A stretch of DNA of 64,000 nt from the NCBI GenBank assembly GCA_949283695.1, contig CASDTX010000055.1:1-64000 (forward strand), in the 5' to 3' direction. The notes under the pieces were generated by a model. The model was not told the origin of the DNA. It searched no databases and was given only the letters and a program-made list of their open reading frames with translations. A program made the position numbers and the translations under genes. How positions within the stretch are numbered: position 1 is the first letter of the stretch; each line of letters opens with the position of its first letter. This document shows positions 26,427 through 35,385 of this stretch, in pieces. The DNA is from an uncultured Eubacteriales bacterium (lineage in GTDB: Bacteria; Bacillota; Clostridia; Lachnospirales; Lachnospiraceae).

Positions 26427-26633
26427 ATGGCAAGTCGTTCATCCAACAGAGCAGCAGTGCCTGAGGCAAAAAGCGCTCTGGACAAATTCAAGTACGAAGT
26501 GGCCAACGAACTGGGGGTACCGTTAACTGACGGTTATAACGGAGACCTTACTTCCAAGCAGAACGGATCTGTAGGCGGATATATGGTCAAGAAGATGATC
26601 GAAGAGCAGGAAAAGCAGATGTCCGGTAAATAA
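26427..26633 (+). CDS. Alpha/beta-type small acid-soluble spore protein
   Basis: 68-residue SASP that coats and protects spore DNA. The two conserved blocks are present: SALDKFKYEVANELGV (with the germination protease cleavage region around YEVA) and GDLTSKQNGSVGGYMVKKMIEEQE. ATG at 26427 with AAGGAGG about nine bases upstream; a TTG two codons earlier is less likely. This gene shows the host forms spores. A strong terminator follows. Confidence 0.97.
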   Translation: MASRSSNRAAVPEAKSALDKFKYEVANELGVPLTDGYNGDLTSKQNGSVGGYMVKKMIEEQEKQMSGK

Positions 26634-26722
26634 CCAATCTGCAGTTCCCGCACAGAATGCAGAAATGGGAAAGCGTAAGCATACGCGAACGCAGCATGAC
26701 AGGCATTCTGTAAAAAGAAGAG

Positions 26723-26755
26723 AAAAGCGTCCGGGATTGACCTGGGCGCTTTTTT
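26723..26755 (+). terminator. Terminator after the SASP gene
   Basis: AAAAGCGTCC (26723-26732) pairs with GGGCGCTTTT (26744-26753), one G-T wobble, followed by more T residues. Confidence 0.85.
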
Positions 26756-26797
26756 CTGCTAAAATTCAGCATAGTTAAAGAAACGGAGTGTCGTTAT

Positions 26798-27367
26798 ATG
26801 AGAGTAATTGCCGGAAGTGCGAGAAGCTTAAAACTGAAGACCCTGGACGGGATGGAGACACGCCCCACAACCGACCGGATCAAGGAGACTTTGTTTAATA
26901 TTCTTAATCCGTCTATCTATGACAGTATTTTTCTCGATTTGTTCAGCGGAAGCGGCGGAATCGGGATCGAAGCTCTGAGCAGAGGTGCCAGAGAGGCGGT
27001 CTTCGTAGAGAATCATCCGAAAGCCATGGCGTGTGTGAAGGAGAATCTGAAGTTTACACGCCTGGAACACCGGGCTGTGACGATGACCACGGATGTAATG
27101 GACGCTCTGTACCGTCTGGAAGGGGATAAGATCTTTGACATTATCTTCATGGATCCGCCGTATGACCGGGGATTGGAGCGCAGGGTTCTGGAATACCTGG
27201 CAGGATCGAGCCTGGTCTATGAAGACACACGGATCATTGTGGAAGCATCCATCGATACAGACTTCTCTTATGCCGCAGACCTGGGACTGGATGTGATCCG
27301 CGAGAAACGATATAAAACGAACAAGCATGTCTTCCTGGAGAGGACAGGGAAGGAAGAAATATGTTAA
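26798..27367 (+). CDS. rsmD: 16S rRNA (guanine966-N2)-methyltransferase RsmD
   Basis: SAM-dependent methyltransferase acting on G966 of 16S rRNA. Motifs include [12 protein letters not shown] at the N-terminus, [15 protein letters not shown], the SAM-binding [19 protein letters not shown] and the catalytic DPPYD near residue 118. 189 residues, normal length. The stop overlaps the coaD start by 7 bases, a common Firmicute pairing. Confidence 0.96.
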   Translation: MRVIAGSARSLKLKTLDGMETRPTTDRIKETLFNILNPSIYDSIFLDLFSGSGGIGIEALSRGAREAVFVENHPKAMACVKENLKFTRLEHRAVTMTTDVMDALYRLEGDKIFDIIFMDPPYDRGLERRVLEYLAGSSLVYEDTRIIVEASIDTDFSYAADLGLDVIREKRYKTNKHVFLERTGKEEIC

Positions 27368-27858
27368 GGGCAGTTTATCCGGGCAGCTTTGATCCGGTTA
27401 CATACGGACACATGGATATCATCCGCAGATCCTGCAAAATCGTAGACGAATTGATTATCGGAGTGCTGTGCAATAAAGCGAAAATTCCGTTGTTTTCTGC
27501 GGAGGAACGTGTTAAAATGTTAGAAGAAGTGACGAAAGATCTGGACAATGTGCGAATTATACCGTTTGACGGACTTCTTGTAGATTTTGCATCCAGAATG
27601 AAGGCAGGCCTTGTTATCAGGGGACTTCGGGCGATCACGGATTTTGAGTATGAACTCCAGATGTCACAGACCAATCATAAACTGGAACCAAATGTTGAGA
27701 CCATGTTTTTGACGACCAGTATCGAATATTCTTATTTGAGTTCCACCACAGTAAGAGAAATCGCTGCTTTTGGGGGAGATCTTTCACAGTTTGTGCCGGA
27801 AGCAGTTGCTGTGGAACTTGTGAAAAAGATGAATACAAAAGGAGAGTGTAACAAATGA
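27361..27858 (+). CDS. coaD: Phosphopantetheine adenylyltransferase
   Basis: Catalyses the penultimate step of coenzyme A synthesis, adenylating 4'-phosphopantetheine. The nucleotidyltransferase motifs are [18 protein letters not shown] (with the HxGH-type TYGH) and [30 protein letters not shown] is the substrate region. 165 residues, typical. Starts inside the rsmD end and overlaps the next gene by four bases (ATGA). Confidence 0.98.
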   Translation: MLRAVYPGSFDPVTYGHMDIIRRSCKIVDELIIGVLCNKAKIPLFSAEERVKMLEEVTKDLDNVRIIPFDGLLVDFASRMKAGLVIRGLRAITDFEYELQMSQTNHKLEPNVETMFLTTSIEYSYLSSTTVREIAAFGGDLSQFVPEAVAVELVKKMNTKGECNK

Positions 27859-28436
27859 GCAGCCGAATCGAGCAGATTATCGAAGAAATCGAAGAGTACA
27901 TCGACCGTGACTGTAAGTTCCAGCCGCTGTCTACTACAAAGATTATTGTAAACAAAGAACACTTAGATGAGCTTTTAAGAGAGCTTCGCATGAAGACTCC
28001 GGATGAAATCAAGCGTTATCAGAAGATTATTGCCAACAGAGACGCTATTCTGGCAGACGCGCAGGCGAAGGCGGACGCGATGATCGCGGACGCTCAGGTG
28101 CAGACGACAGAGCTTGTCAGCGAGCATGAGATCATGCAGCAGGCATACGCGCAGGCGAACGAGATCGTCACACAGGCTACGGCACAGGCGCAGGAGATTA
28201 TTGACAATGCCACAAGAGATGCCAATGAGATCCGGATCGGAGCAATCCAGTACACGGATGACCTGCTTGCGAATGCGGAGAGCATCATCGGCCACACTTT
28301 AGACAGCTATACGACGAAGTATGACGGACTGATCAATTCTCTGCAGGAGTGTTATGATACCGTCCGTTCCAACCGTGCAGAACTCGAGATCCCGGAGGAG
28401 GATGACGGGTACGGCACAGCAGGCGGAAACTTGTAA
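27855..28436 (+). CDS. Coiled-coil protein translationally coupled to coaD
   Basis: 193-residue soluble protein. Residues 1-50 are a charged N-terminal segment; about 55-140 form an Ala/Gln/Glu-rich helix ([37 protein letters not shown]) like the stalk subunits of ATPases or DivIVA-type proteins; the C-terminus is acidic. Similar proteins follow coaD in related clostridia and are annotated only as ATPase-like or hypothetical. Start overlaps coaD by ATGA. Role unknown; a scaffold or filament function is a guess. Confidence 0.8.
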   Translation: MSSRIEQIIEEIEEYIDRDCKFQPLSTTKIIVNKEHLDELLRELRMKTPDEIKRYQKIIANRDAILADAQAKADAMIADAQVQTTELVSEHEIMQQAYAQANEIVTQATAQAQEIIDNATRDANEIRIGAIQYTDDLLANAESIIGHTLDSYTTKYDGLINSLQECYDTVRSNRAELEIPEEDDGYGTAGGNL

Positions 28437-28521
28437 TGTTCGAGCGGACAGTTCAGCGATGCTGAGCAGCTGCAGATTGGAAATGATTCTGATTTCATAG
28501 CAGCGTCGGTGTATACCGGTG

Positions 28522-29481
28522 CTATTGCATAAAGAGATATGCCAGGAAGCTGGCTGCCAGTGCGGCAGCCAGCTTTTGTACGGTATAGGGGAGAATGGGC
28601 AGATCCGTTCCCTGAATCATGCATTTCGTCTGGGCTACAGAGCAGAAGCCGCCGAAGGAAGACAGGCCGAGGATCAGAGGCCAGCTGGTTCGGATATCCG
28701 GCACGGACTGATGGATCATGAGGATCCCGTTCGTGATTTCCAGAGAGGGCATCAGGGCAGTGACGACCGGATGCTCTCCGGGGATGTTCTGGATCAGGGA
28801 GATCAAGATCGAAAAGAAGATGATGTATCCGCCCACTTTCACAATCCCTTCGAATCCATTCATCATACAGGAGTCAAACAGTGAGGAGGAACCGGCATTT
28901 CGGAGGGAAGGCGCGTCTGTATCAAGGTCAGGGAAATGGCGCAGAGTCCTATGTTCCGGACTGCCGGAACGGAATCTGCCCAGATAGTATCTGCGGAACG
29001 GAAGACTGAGAAGGATGGGAACGATCATCAGGATCCCCAGCGTGGGAACCAGAAGATCCTCTCTTCCCAGTGTCTTCCACACAATAAAGTTCATGATGAA
29101 AACAGGGCTTGTATTATTGCAGAAGGAGAGCAGATATGCGCCTTCTTCCTTCGTGATCTGCCGCGCACGTACCAGATCGGACGTGACTTTGGCGCCCATC
29201 GGATATCCGCAGAGGAACCCTGCCAGTACGGGGAAAGCACCGTTCCTGGAAGTGGCGAACAGTCTGCCGAGGGGTCTGCCGAATACACGGGATATGATCC
29301 CAAGTCCGCCGCTGTTGAGCAGGAGATTGGAGATCAGCATGAAGGGAAATAAGGTGGGGAACACGATCTGAAACCACAGGAGAAGTCCTTCTTCTGCCCC
29401 GGCGAATACGGCTTTTGGGGAAAGCAGCATGGCTGTAAACAAGAGGACAGTCATGATTCCGATACCGGCATTTTTTCTCAT
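28522..29481 (-). CDS. ylbJ: Sporulation membrane protein YlbJ
   Basis: 319-residue polytopic protein of the nucleoside-recognition (Gate) family, required in Bacillus for spore cortex formation under sigma-E. Family elements: LLLWFQIVFPTLFPFMLISNLLLNSG, the GFLCGYPMGAKV motif and LSFCNNTSPVFI. ATG at 29481 has AAGGAG seven bases upstream. The order rsmD-coaD-ylbJ matches Bacillus, although ylbJ is on the opposite strand here. Its 3' end contains the hairpin at 28547-28575. Confidence 0.93.
   Translation of the reverse strand: MRKNAGIGIMTVLLFTAMLLSPKAVFAGAEEGLLLWFQIVFPTLFPFMLISNLLLNSGGLGIISRVFGRPLGRLFATSRNGAFPVLAGFLCGYPMGAKVTSDLVRARQITKEEGAYLLSFCNNTSPVFIMNFIVWKTLGREDLLVPTLGILMIVPILLSLPFRRYYLGRFRSGSPEHRTLRHFPDLDTDAPSLRNAGSSSLFDSCMMNGFEGIVKVGGYIIFFSILISLIQNIPGEHPVVTALMPSLEITNGILMIHQSVPDIRTSWPLILGLSSFGGFCSVAQTKCMIQGTDLPILPYTVQKLAAALAASFLAYLFMQ
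28547..28579 (+). terminator. Terminator-like hairpin inside the ylbJ 3' end
   Basis: AAGCTGGCTGCC (28547-28558) and GGCAGCCAGCTT (28564-28575) form a perfect 12-bp stem with a five-base loop, followed by TTG. Reading rightward it could end the rsmD-coaD transcript; it lies within the last codons of the opposing ylbJ gene (encoding KLAAALAASF). Confidence 0.5.
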
Positions 29482-29514
29482 TTCTGGCTCCTTCGGATTT
29501 CATCAGTTCAGTTA

Positions 29515-29537
29515 TATGCCGGGAAAAAGTTCTTTAT
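29515..29537 (-). promoter_or_regulatory. Possible sigma-E promoter of ylbJ
   Basis: On the minus strand, TCATAA (ending at 29534) is followed 15 bases later by CATATAAC (from 29518), resembling the mother-cell sigma-E pattern ATA-N16-CATA. It ends about 30 bases before the ylbJ ATG. Bacillus ylbJ is sigma-E dependent, which supports the call. Confidence 0.35.
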
Positions 29538-29577
29538 GAAGAGAAGATTCATAGATTAAAAGAAAAAGGAGTTTTCC

Positions 29578-30408
29578 TTGAAAAAATCGATCTATCATTT
29601 TGGACTCCTTTTTCTGCTTGTTCTGGCAGCAGCAATCTGGATCCCGCGGCTGGCGTATCTGAGCGAAGAGAGCCGGCTGGATGATGAAATTGTACGTTTG
29701 GATGAATTCCGCAGACAGCCGGTTGGATCAGAGATCGAGGAACAGATCCGGGAACTGGATCGGCCAGGAGAACTGCTGGCGGTGTACTGGCTGGAGAGCG
29801 GATTCGGCACAGAGAAGACCGAACTGCCGATCTCACAGCTGGCTGCAAGAAGAAAGCGGTGGGAGCGCTCTGCAGGCTGGAGTACTTATCTTGGAGCCTG
29901 TCAGGCGATATGGGATGATCTGACCTATTTCCCGGTGGCCAGTGCGGGAGGCTCTCAGCGGCTGTCCGTGTCGTTCGCAGACTCCTGGATGTATGAAAGG
30001 AGTTATAAAGGCGAGCGCGGGCATGAGGGGACGGATATTATGCCGTCTGTGAATGAACGCGGACTATTCCCTGTGGTCAGTATGACGGACGGGGTGATCC
30101 AGAATATGGGCTGGCTGGAACTGGGCGGCTGGCGGATCGGAATCCGGGCTCCCGGGGGCGCATACTTCTACTATGCCCACCTGGATTCTTACGCAGATCT
30201 GGAAGAGGGCGATGAAGTGAAGGCAGGCGATCTGCTGGGATACATGGGGGATACCGGGTATAGTACAGAAGAGGGGACGAAGGGAAAATTCCCGGTCCAC
30301 CTTCATCTGGGCATCTATCTGTACCAGGATGGACAGGAGATCAGTGTGAATCCCTACGCAGCACTGAAGTACGTGCAGGACCGGTGTGTGGAATGGAAAA
30401 TCCGCTAA
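29578..30408 (+). CDS. M23 family metallopeptidase (LytM-type)
   Basis: 276-residue membrane-anchored peptidase. Residues 5-25 are a hydrophobic anchor; the C-terminal LytM domain has HEGTD (HxxxD zinc ligands) near residue 148 and HLHLG (HxH) near residue 242, so the zinc site is complete. M23 enzymes cut peptidoglycan cross-bridges; the sporulation-gene neighbourhood hints at a spore-wall role (inference). Start is TTG at 29578 with AAAAAGGAG upstream; no better ATG exists. Divergent from ylbJ. Confidence 0.9.
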   Translation: MKKSIYHFGLLFLLVLAAAIWIPRLAYLSEESRLDDEIVRLDEFRRQPVGSEIEEQIRELDRPGELLAVYWLESGFGTEKTELPISQLAARRKRWERSAGWSTYLGACQAIWDDLTYFPVASAGGSQRLSVSFADSWMYERSYKGERGHEGTDIMPSVNERGLFPVVSMTDGVIQNMGWLELGGWRIGIRAPGGAYFYYAHLDSYADLEEGDEVKAGDLLGYMGDTGYSTEEGTKGKFPVHLHLGIYLYQDGQEISVNPYAALKYVQDRCVEWKIR

Positions 30409-30444
30409 CGTCTGTTTAAGGGTTTCGTGACCGGGAGAAACGTG

Positions 30445-30498
30445 TTATAATAATTAGGTTGTACGCGGCGCGGCCGGAGAATGAGCCGGTTGGGCGCC
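30445..30498 (+). promoter_or_regulatory. Extended -10 promoter and GC-rich leader hairpin before the RsmF-like gene
   Basis: TGTTATAAT supplies an extended -10 (TATAAT at 30445-30450) with a weak -35. The leader then contains GGCGC (30467-30471) able to pair with GCGCC (30494-30498), enclosing two CCGG blocks. Confidence 0.4.
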
Positions 30499-30534
30499 GG
30501 GGATTGGAAATAAAGCATACCAGATGGAGGAAAT

Positions 30535-31932
30535 ATGATCAGTCTGCCAACACCATTTGAAGAAAAGATGAAAGCACTTCTGGGCGAAGAGTATGAAGCT
30601 TATCTGAACTGTTATGAAGAGCCGCGCCATTATGGACTTCGTGTAAATACAGCCAAGATCTCTCCGGAAGAGTTCCTGAAGATTGCACCCTGGCCGCTGG
30701 AACCCATCCCGTGGATTTCAAATGGATTCTATTATGACGGGGAGAGGGATCAGCCGGCAAAGCATCCTTATTACTTCGCCGGGCTGTATTATCTGCAGGA
30801 GCCAAGCGCGATGACGCCGGCGGACCGCCTCCCGGTAGAACCTGGGGACCGGGTGCTGGACGTCTGTGCGGCTCCCGGCGGCAAGGCCACAGAACTTGGG
30901 GCGAAGCTTCAGGGAAGAGGTCTGCTTGCAGCCAATGATCTCAGCAGTACAAGGGCGAAAGGCCTGCTGAAGAATCTGGAATTATTCGGGATCGGCAACG
31001 TGCTTGTCTTAAGCGAGGAACCAGGAAAGCTGATCCCCTATTTCAGGAACTATTTTGATAAGATTCTGATCGACGCTCCCTGCTCCGGGGAGGGAATGTT
31101 CCGGAAGGAGCGGAAGATGGTGAAGGCGTGGGAAGAACATGGCCCGGAATACTTCTCCAGGATCCAGAAGAGTATTATCACACAGGCGGCGGAAATGCTC
31201 AGGCCCGGCGGAATGCTTCTGTATTCCACCTGTACGTTCTCCCCGGAGGAAAATGAACAGACGATCGAATATCTGCTGAAAGAAAATCCCCAGTTCGAAC
31301 TCTGCCAGATCAAAGGATACGAAGGATTTGCGGCCGGGATGCCGGAAGTGACCGAGTCCGGGAATGAAGAGCTCCGCAAAACTGTGCGGATCTTTCCCCA
31401 CAGGATGAAGGGAGAAGGGCATTATCTGGCACTTCTGAAGAAGCGGGAGGAGGGCAGTTTCGATCGGGCGGCCGCTGTCCGGGAAAGCTTAGGGAAACCG
31501 CGGAAACTGCCGGCGGAGCTGGAAGAATTTCTCACGCTCATTGGGAGAGAACTGGATCCGGCCAGGCTGGATATCCGGGGGGATAAGGTGTATTATATGC
31601 CGGAAGGCGTCCCTCAGCTGAAAGGGATCCGTTTCTTAAGAACCGGACTTCTGATGGGCGAGCTGAAGAAGAAACGGTTCGAGCCGAGCCAGGCTCTGGC
31701 CATGAGTCTGAAAAAGGAAGAGTATGCTTTGACTATTGACCTGCCCGCAGCGGATGAACGGGTGATCAAGTATCTGAAAGGGGAAACGCTGGACGTGGAG
31801 GATCTGACATCCGGCAGAGACCGGGGATGGTATCTGGTCTGTGTGGACGGTTATCCGCTGGGCTTCGGCAAAGTAGGAAACCAGATGCTGAAGAATAAGT
31901 ATCTTCCGGGATGGCGGTGGCAGTCGTCATGA
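30535..31932 (+). CDS. NOP2/Sun-type rRNA cytosine-C5 methyltransferase (RsmF-like)
   Basis: 465-residue SAM-dependent m5C methyltransferase. It has the SAM-binding VCAAPGGKATELGAKL near residue 110, catalytic DAPCSGEGMFRK near 180 and STCTFSPEENE near 231, the two-cysteine mechanism of this family. The C-terminal 170 residues are the RsmF-type PUA-like extension. Target is probably a 16S rRNA cytosine; B and F subtypes are not separated with certainty. It overlaps the next gene by four bases (ATGA). Confidence 0.93.
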   Translation: MISLPTPFEEKMKALLGEEYEAYLNCYEEPRHYGLRVNTAKISPEEFLKIAPWPLEPIPWISNGFYYDGERDQPAKHPYYFAGLYYLQEPSAMTPADRLPVEPGDRVLDVCAAPGGKATELGAKLQGRGLLAANDLSSTRAKGLLKNLELFGIGNVLVLSEEPGKLIPYFRNYFDKILIDAPCSGEGMFRKERKMVKAWEEHGPEYFSRIQKSIITQAAEMLRPGGMLLYSTCTFSPEENEQTIEYLLKENPQFELCQIKGYEGFAAGMPEVTESGNEELRKTVRIFPHRMKGEGHYLALLKKREEGSFDRAAAVRESLGKPRKLPAELEEFLTLIGRELDPARLDIRGDKVYYMPEGVPQLKGIRFLRTGLLMGELKKKRFEPSQALAMSLKKEEYALTIDLPAADERVIKYLKGETLDVEDLTSGRDRGWYLVCVDGYPLGFGKVGNQMLKNKYLPGWRWQSS

Positions 31933-32648
31933 AGCTGAGATTGGATAAATACCTGGCGGATATGGGATGCGGCACGAGAAGCCAGGTGAAGAAAGAGATC
32001 TCCAGGGGCAGCGTCCTTGTGAACGGCCGCCCGGCCAGGCGCCCGGAGGAGAAGATTGACATAGAATCGGATTGTGTAGAATTCTGCGGGCGTGGGGTGA
32101 CGTATGCAGAATATGAGTACTACATGCTGAATAAGCCTGCCGGTGTGGTGTCAGCCACGGAAGACCCGAGAGAACAGACCGTTCTGGAACTGATCACTGG
32201 CAGTCAGAGGAACGATCTCTTCCCGGTGGGAAGACTTGATAAGGATACGGAAGGGCTGCTTCTGATAACCAATGACGGACAGCTGGCACATCGGCTGCTC
32301 TCGCCGAAGCGGCATGTGGACAAAGTGTATACGGCGGTCGTCCGCGGAAGAGCAGACGAAGAGGATGTGAGGCGGTTCCGCGAGGGACTCGATATCGGAG
32401 ACGAGAAGCCGGCTCTGCCCGCGCAGCTCAGGATCTTAAGCGCAGGCGAATATTCCGAGACGGAGGTCACCATTCACGAAGGACGATTCCACCAGGTGAA
32501 GCGGATGTTTCAGGCTGTGGGTAAGGAAGTGGTCTTTCTGAAACGGCTCAGAATGGGGGCGCTTACGCTGGATCCGGGCCTGGCTCCCGGGGAATACCGG
32601 AAGCTGACCGAGGAAGAACTCCGTTCTCTGAAAACGGAAGAGTGCTGA
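31929..32648 (+). CDS. RsuA/RluB/RluF family pseudouridine synthase
   Basis: 239-residue rRNA pseudouridine synthase. An N-terminal S4 RNA-binding domain (MKLRLDKYLADMGCGTRSQVKKEI) precedes the catalytic GRLDKDTEGLLLITNDG, whose Asp (about residue 103) is the nucleophile. The ATG at 31929 overlaps the preceding stop as ATGA, so the pair is translationally coupled. Subfamily suggests modification of 16S U516 or a 23S site; this is not resolved from sequence. Confidence 0.92.
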   Translation: MKLRLDKYLADMGCGTRSQVKKEISRGSVLVNGRPARRPEEKIDIESDCVEFCGRGVTYAEYEYYMLNKPAGVVSATEDPREQTVLELITGSQRNDLFPVGRLDKDTEGLLLITNDGQLAHRLLSPKRHVDKVYTAVVRGRADEEDVRRFREGLDIGDEKPALPAQLRILSAGEYSETEVTIHEGRFHQVKRMFQAVGKEVVFLKRLRMGALTLDPGLAPGEYRKLTEEELRSLKTEEC

Positions 32649-32735
32649 AAGCGGAAGAAAGCTGATAACAGAGGAACGCTGAAAGAGAAGATGAACTGAA
32701 AGCGGTGGATACCCGAAAGAGGAGGCGACAGTAAG

Positions 32736-33416
32736 ATGCTGAGAGGAAAGAAAGCAGTGATCTTCGACATGGACGGGTCGCTGGTTGATTCGATGTGGAT
32801 CTGGCCGGAGGTGGACAGGATCTATATGGAGAAATACGGGCTGACCGAACCGGAGACATTTCATAAGGATATAGAGGGAATGAGCTATACAGAGACGGCT
32901 CAGTATTTCGTGGATACTTTCCGCACGTTGAATCAGACTGTGGAGCAGGTGAAACAGGAATGGCGGGACATGACGATTGAACTTTACGCCACCAAGGTAT
33001 TTCCGAAGCCGGGGGCCATGGAGTTCCTGGACGCCATGCGAAAGCGAGGGGTCCTGCTGGGGATTGCAACCAGCAATAACCGGGAGATCGCCGAGGCGGC
33101 TCTGCATGCCCGCGGGCTGACGGAATATTTCGATTCTGTGCGGACATCCTGCGAGGTGGCGGCGGGGAAGCCGGCACCGGATGTGTACTTAAAGGTGGCG
33201 GAGGATCTCCGCGTGAATCCCGGGGAATGCCTGGTGTTCGAGGATGTGCCGAACGGGATCCTCGCAGGCAAGAATGCGGGGATGGAAGTCTGCGCCGTGG
33301 ATGACGCCTTCTCACGCCCGGACGAGCCGGAGAAGAAGCAGCTTGCGGACTATTTTATCCGGGATTTCTATGAGATCATGAACCATACCTATGAACGGTG
33401 CGGGCGCTTAAGATGA
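32736..33416 (+). CDS. HAD family phosphatase, beta-phosphoglucomutase-like
   Basis: 226-residue haloacid dehalogenase-type phosphatase: FDMDGSLVDS (nucleophile Asp at residue 11), ATSNN (motif II), GKPAPDVYLK (motif III Lys) and VFEDVPNGILAG (motif IV). A helical cap lies between motifs I and II. Substrate is unknown; the family acts on sugar phosphates and similar small molecules. It starts with GAGGAGGCG upstream and is 26 bases from the YgiQ gene. Confidence 0.9.
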   Translation: MLRGKKAVIFDMDGSLVDSMWIWPEVDRIYMEKYGLTEPETFHKDIEGMSYTETAQYFVDTFRTLNQTVEQVKQEWRDMTIELYATKVFPKPGAMEFLDAMRKRGVLLGIATSNNREIAEAALHARGLTEYFDSVRTSCEVAAGKPAPDVYLKVAEDLRVNPGECLVFEDVPNGILAGKNAGMEVCAVDDAFSRPDEPEKKQLADYFIRDFYEIMNHTYERCGRLR

Positions 33417-33442
33417 AGAAATGAAATGGGAGAGGACAGTGG

Positions 33443-35380
33443 ATGGAACAGCAGTTTTTGCCGGTGAACCGGGCAGATATGGAAGCAAGAGGATGGGATC
33501 AGGTGGATTTCGCCTACGTGATCGGCGACGGTTATGTGGACCACCCTTCTTTCGGACATGCGATTATCAGCCGTGTGCTGGAATCCAGAGGGTTCCGGGT
33601 CGGCATCATCTCCCAGCCTGACTGGCGGGATCCGGAGAGTGTCTGTGTCTTCGGGGAACCAAGGCTCGGATTCCTTGTCTCAGCCGGAAATATGGACTCC
33701 ATGGTGAATCATTACTCGGTGTCAAAGAAGCGCAGGAAGACGGATGCGTACACGCCCGGCGGGGAGATGGGCAAACGGCCTGATTATGCCTGTGTTGTGT
33801 ATGGCAATCTGATCCGGCAGACGTATAAGAAGACACCCATCATTTTGGGCGGGATCGAGGCCAGCCTCAGGCGAATGGCGCACTACGATTATTGGTCTGA
33901 CCGGCTGAAACGATCGGTGCTCCTGGACTCGGGTGCAGATATGATCTCCTACGGGATGGGGGAGCGGTCTATCGTGGAGATCGCCGAGGCTCTGGACGCG
34001 GGGATCCCGGTGGAGGAGCTGACCTATCTTGACGGCACAGTCGTTAAGGTCAAAGACAGGGAACGGATCGCAGACGCAGAGTTCCTTCCGTCCTTTGAAG
34101 AGCTGAAGGCGGATAAGACCAAGTATGCGCGCAGCTTCTATACCCAGTATCTGAACACAGACGCATATAACGGCAGAAGGCTGGCGGAGCCTTACCAGGA
34201 ACATCTCTACGTGGTCCAGAATCCGCCGTCTAAGCCGCTGACAGTGACGGAGATGGATGATATCTACGATCTCCCATATCAGAGAACTTATCATCCGTCC
34301 TACCAGGAGAAAGGCGGGATTCCTGCGATCGCGGAGATCCGCTTCAGCCTGATCAGCAGCCGCGGATGTTTCGGCGGATGCAGCTTCTGTGCGCTGACGT
34401 TCCATCAGGGCCGGATCATCCAGGTGCGCAGTCATGAATCTCTGATCCGGGAAGCAGAACAGATTGCCAAAGAGAAAGACTTCAAGGGATATATTCATGA
34501 CGTGGGAGGACCGACCGCGAATTTCCGCCATCCGTCCTGTGCGAAGCAGATGAAGCACGGGGTGTGCAGGAACCGGCAGTGTCTCTGGCCGGCCCCCTGT
34601 CCCAATCTGGACGCGGACCACAGTGACTATGTGCTTCTGCTGAAGAAATTAAGACAGATTCCCGGTGTGAAGAAGGTATTTATCCGGTCCGGGATCCGGT
34701 TTGACTATTTGCTGGCTGATTCCAGACAGGATTTCCTGCGGGAACTGTGCGAGTATCATGTGAGCGGGCAGCTCAAAGTGGCGCCGGAACATGTAGCCGG
34801 CCCGGTACTTGCCCTGATGGGGAAACCAGAGCATCAGGTGTACGAAGAGTTCCGGCGGCGGTTCGAGAAGATGAACAGCCGAATCGGGAAGAAACAGTAC
34901 CTTGTGCCTTATCTGATGTCCTCCCATCCGGGCTCCACGCTGAAAGAGGCCGTGGAGCTGGCAGAATACTGCCGGGATCTGGGATATATGCCGGAGCAGG
35001 TACAGGACTTCTATCCCACGCCGTCCACGCTGTCGACCTGTATGTATTATACCGGGCTGGATCCGAGGAACATGAAACCGGTCTATGTGCCCAAGAGTCC
35101 GCATGAGAAAGCAATGCAGAGAGCCCTGATCCAGTACCGCAATCCGAAGCTCTATGATTTGGTTCTGGAGGCGCTTCAAAGGGCCGGGAGGATGGATCTG
35201 GTCGGTTACGGGCCGAAATGCCTGATCCGTCCCAGAGGCGCAAAGGGAAGCCGCGTGGAAGCGCCCGACAGCAAGGGCAGAGCTGCCGGGTCCTGTCAGG
35301 CAGCTGCGGGGAAATCTCCGAAAGCGCCGGCAGGCAAGAAAAAAAAGGCGATTCGTAATATTCATAAGAAGAAAAGGTGA
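33443..35380 (+). CDS. YgiQ family radical SAM protein
   Basis: 645-residue YgiQ-type protein. The radical-SAM cluster motif is CFGGCSFCA (CxxxCxxC) near residue 312, within the family signature RFSLISSRGCFGGCSFCALTFHQGR. Other markers are the N-terminal GDGYVDHPSFGHAII and PIILGGIEASLRR, typical of this family. The last 60 residues are a basic Lys/Ala-rich tail. No substrate is established for YgiQ. Its stop overlaps the next gene's alternative start. Confidence 0.94.
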   Translation: MEQQFLPVNRADMEARGWDQVDFAYVIGDGYVDHPSFGHAIISRVLESRGFRVGIISQPDWRDPESVCVFGEPRLGFLVSAGNMDSMVNHYSVSKKRRKTDAYTPGGEMGKRPDYACVVYGNLIRQTYKKTPIILGGIEASLRRMAHYDYWSDRLKRSVLLDSGADMISYGMGERSIVEIAEALDAGIPVEELTYLDGTVVKVKDRERIADAEFLPSFEELKADKTKYARSFYTQYLNTDAYNGRRLAEPYQEHLYVVQNPPSKPLTVTEMDDIYDLPYQRTYHPSYQEKGGIPAIAEIRFSLISSRGCFGGCSFCALTFHQGRIIQVRSHESLIREAEQIAKEKDFKGYIHDVGGPTANFRHPSCAKQMKHGVCRNRQCLWPAPCPNLDADHSDYVLLLKKLRQIPGVKKVFIRSGIRFDYLLADSRQDFLRELCEYHVSGQLKVAPEHVAGPVLALMGKPEHQVYEEFRRRFEKMNSRIGKKQYLVPYLMSSHPGSTLKEAVELAEYCRDLGYMPEQVQDFYPTPSTLSTCMYYTGLDPRNMKPVYVPKSPHEKAMQRALIQYRNPKLYDLVLEALQRAGRMDLVGYGPKCLIRPRGAKGSRVEAPDSKGRAAGSCQAAAGKSPKAPAGKKKKAIRNIHKKKR

Positions 35381-35385
35381 ATGTG

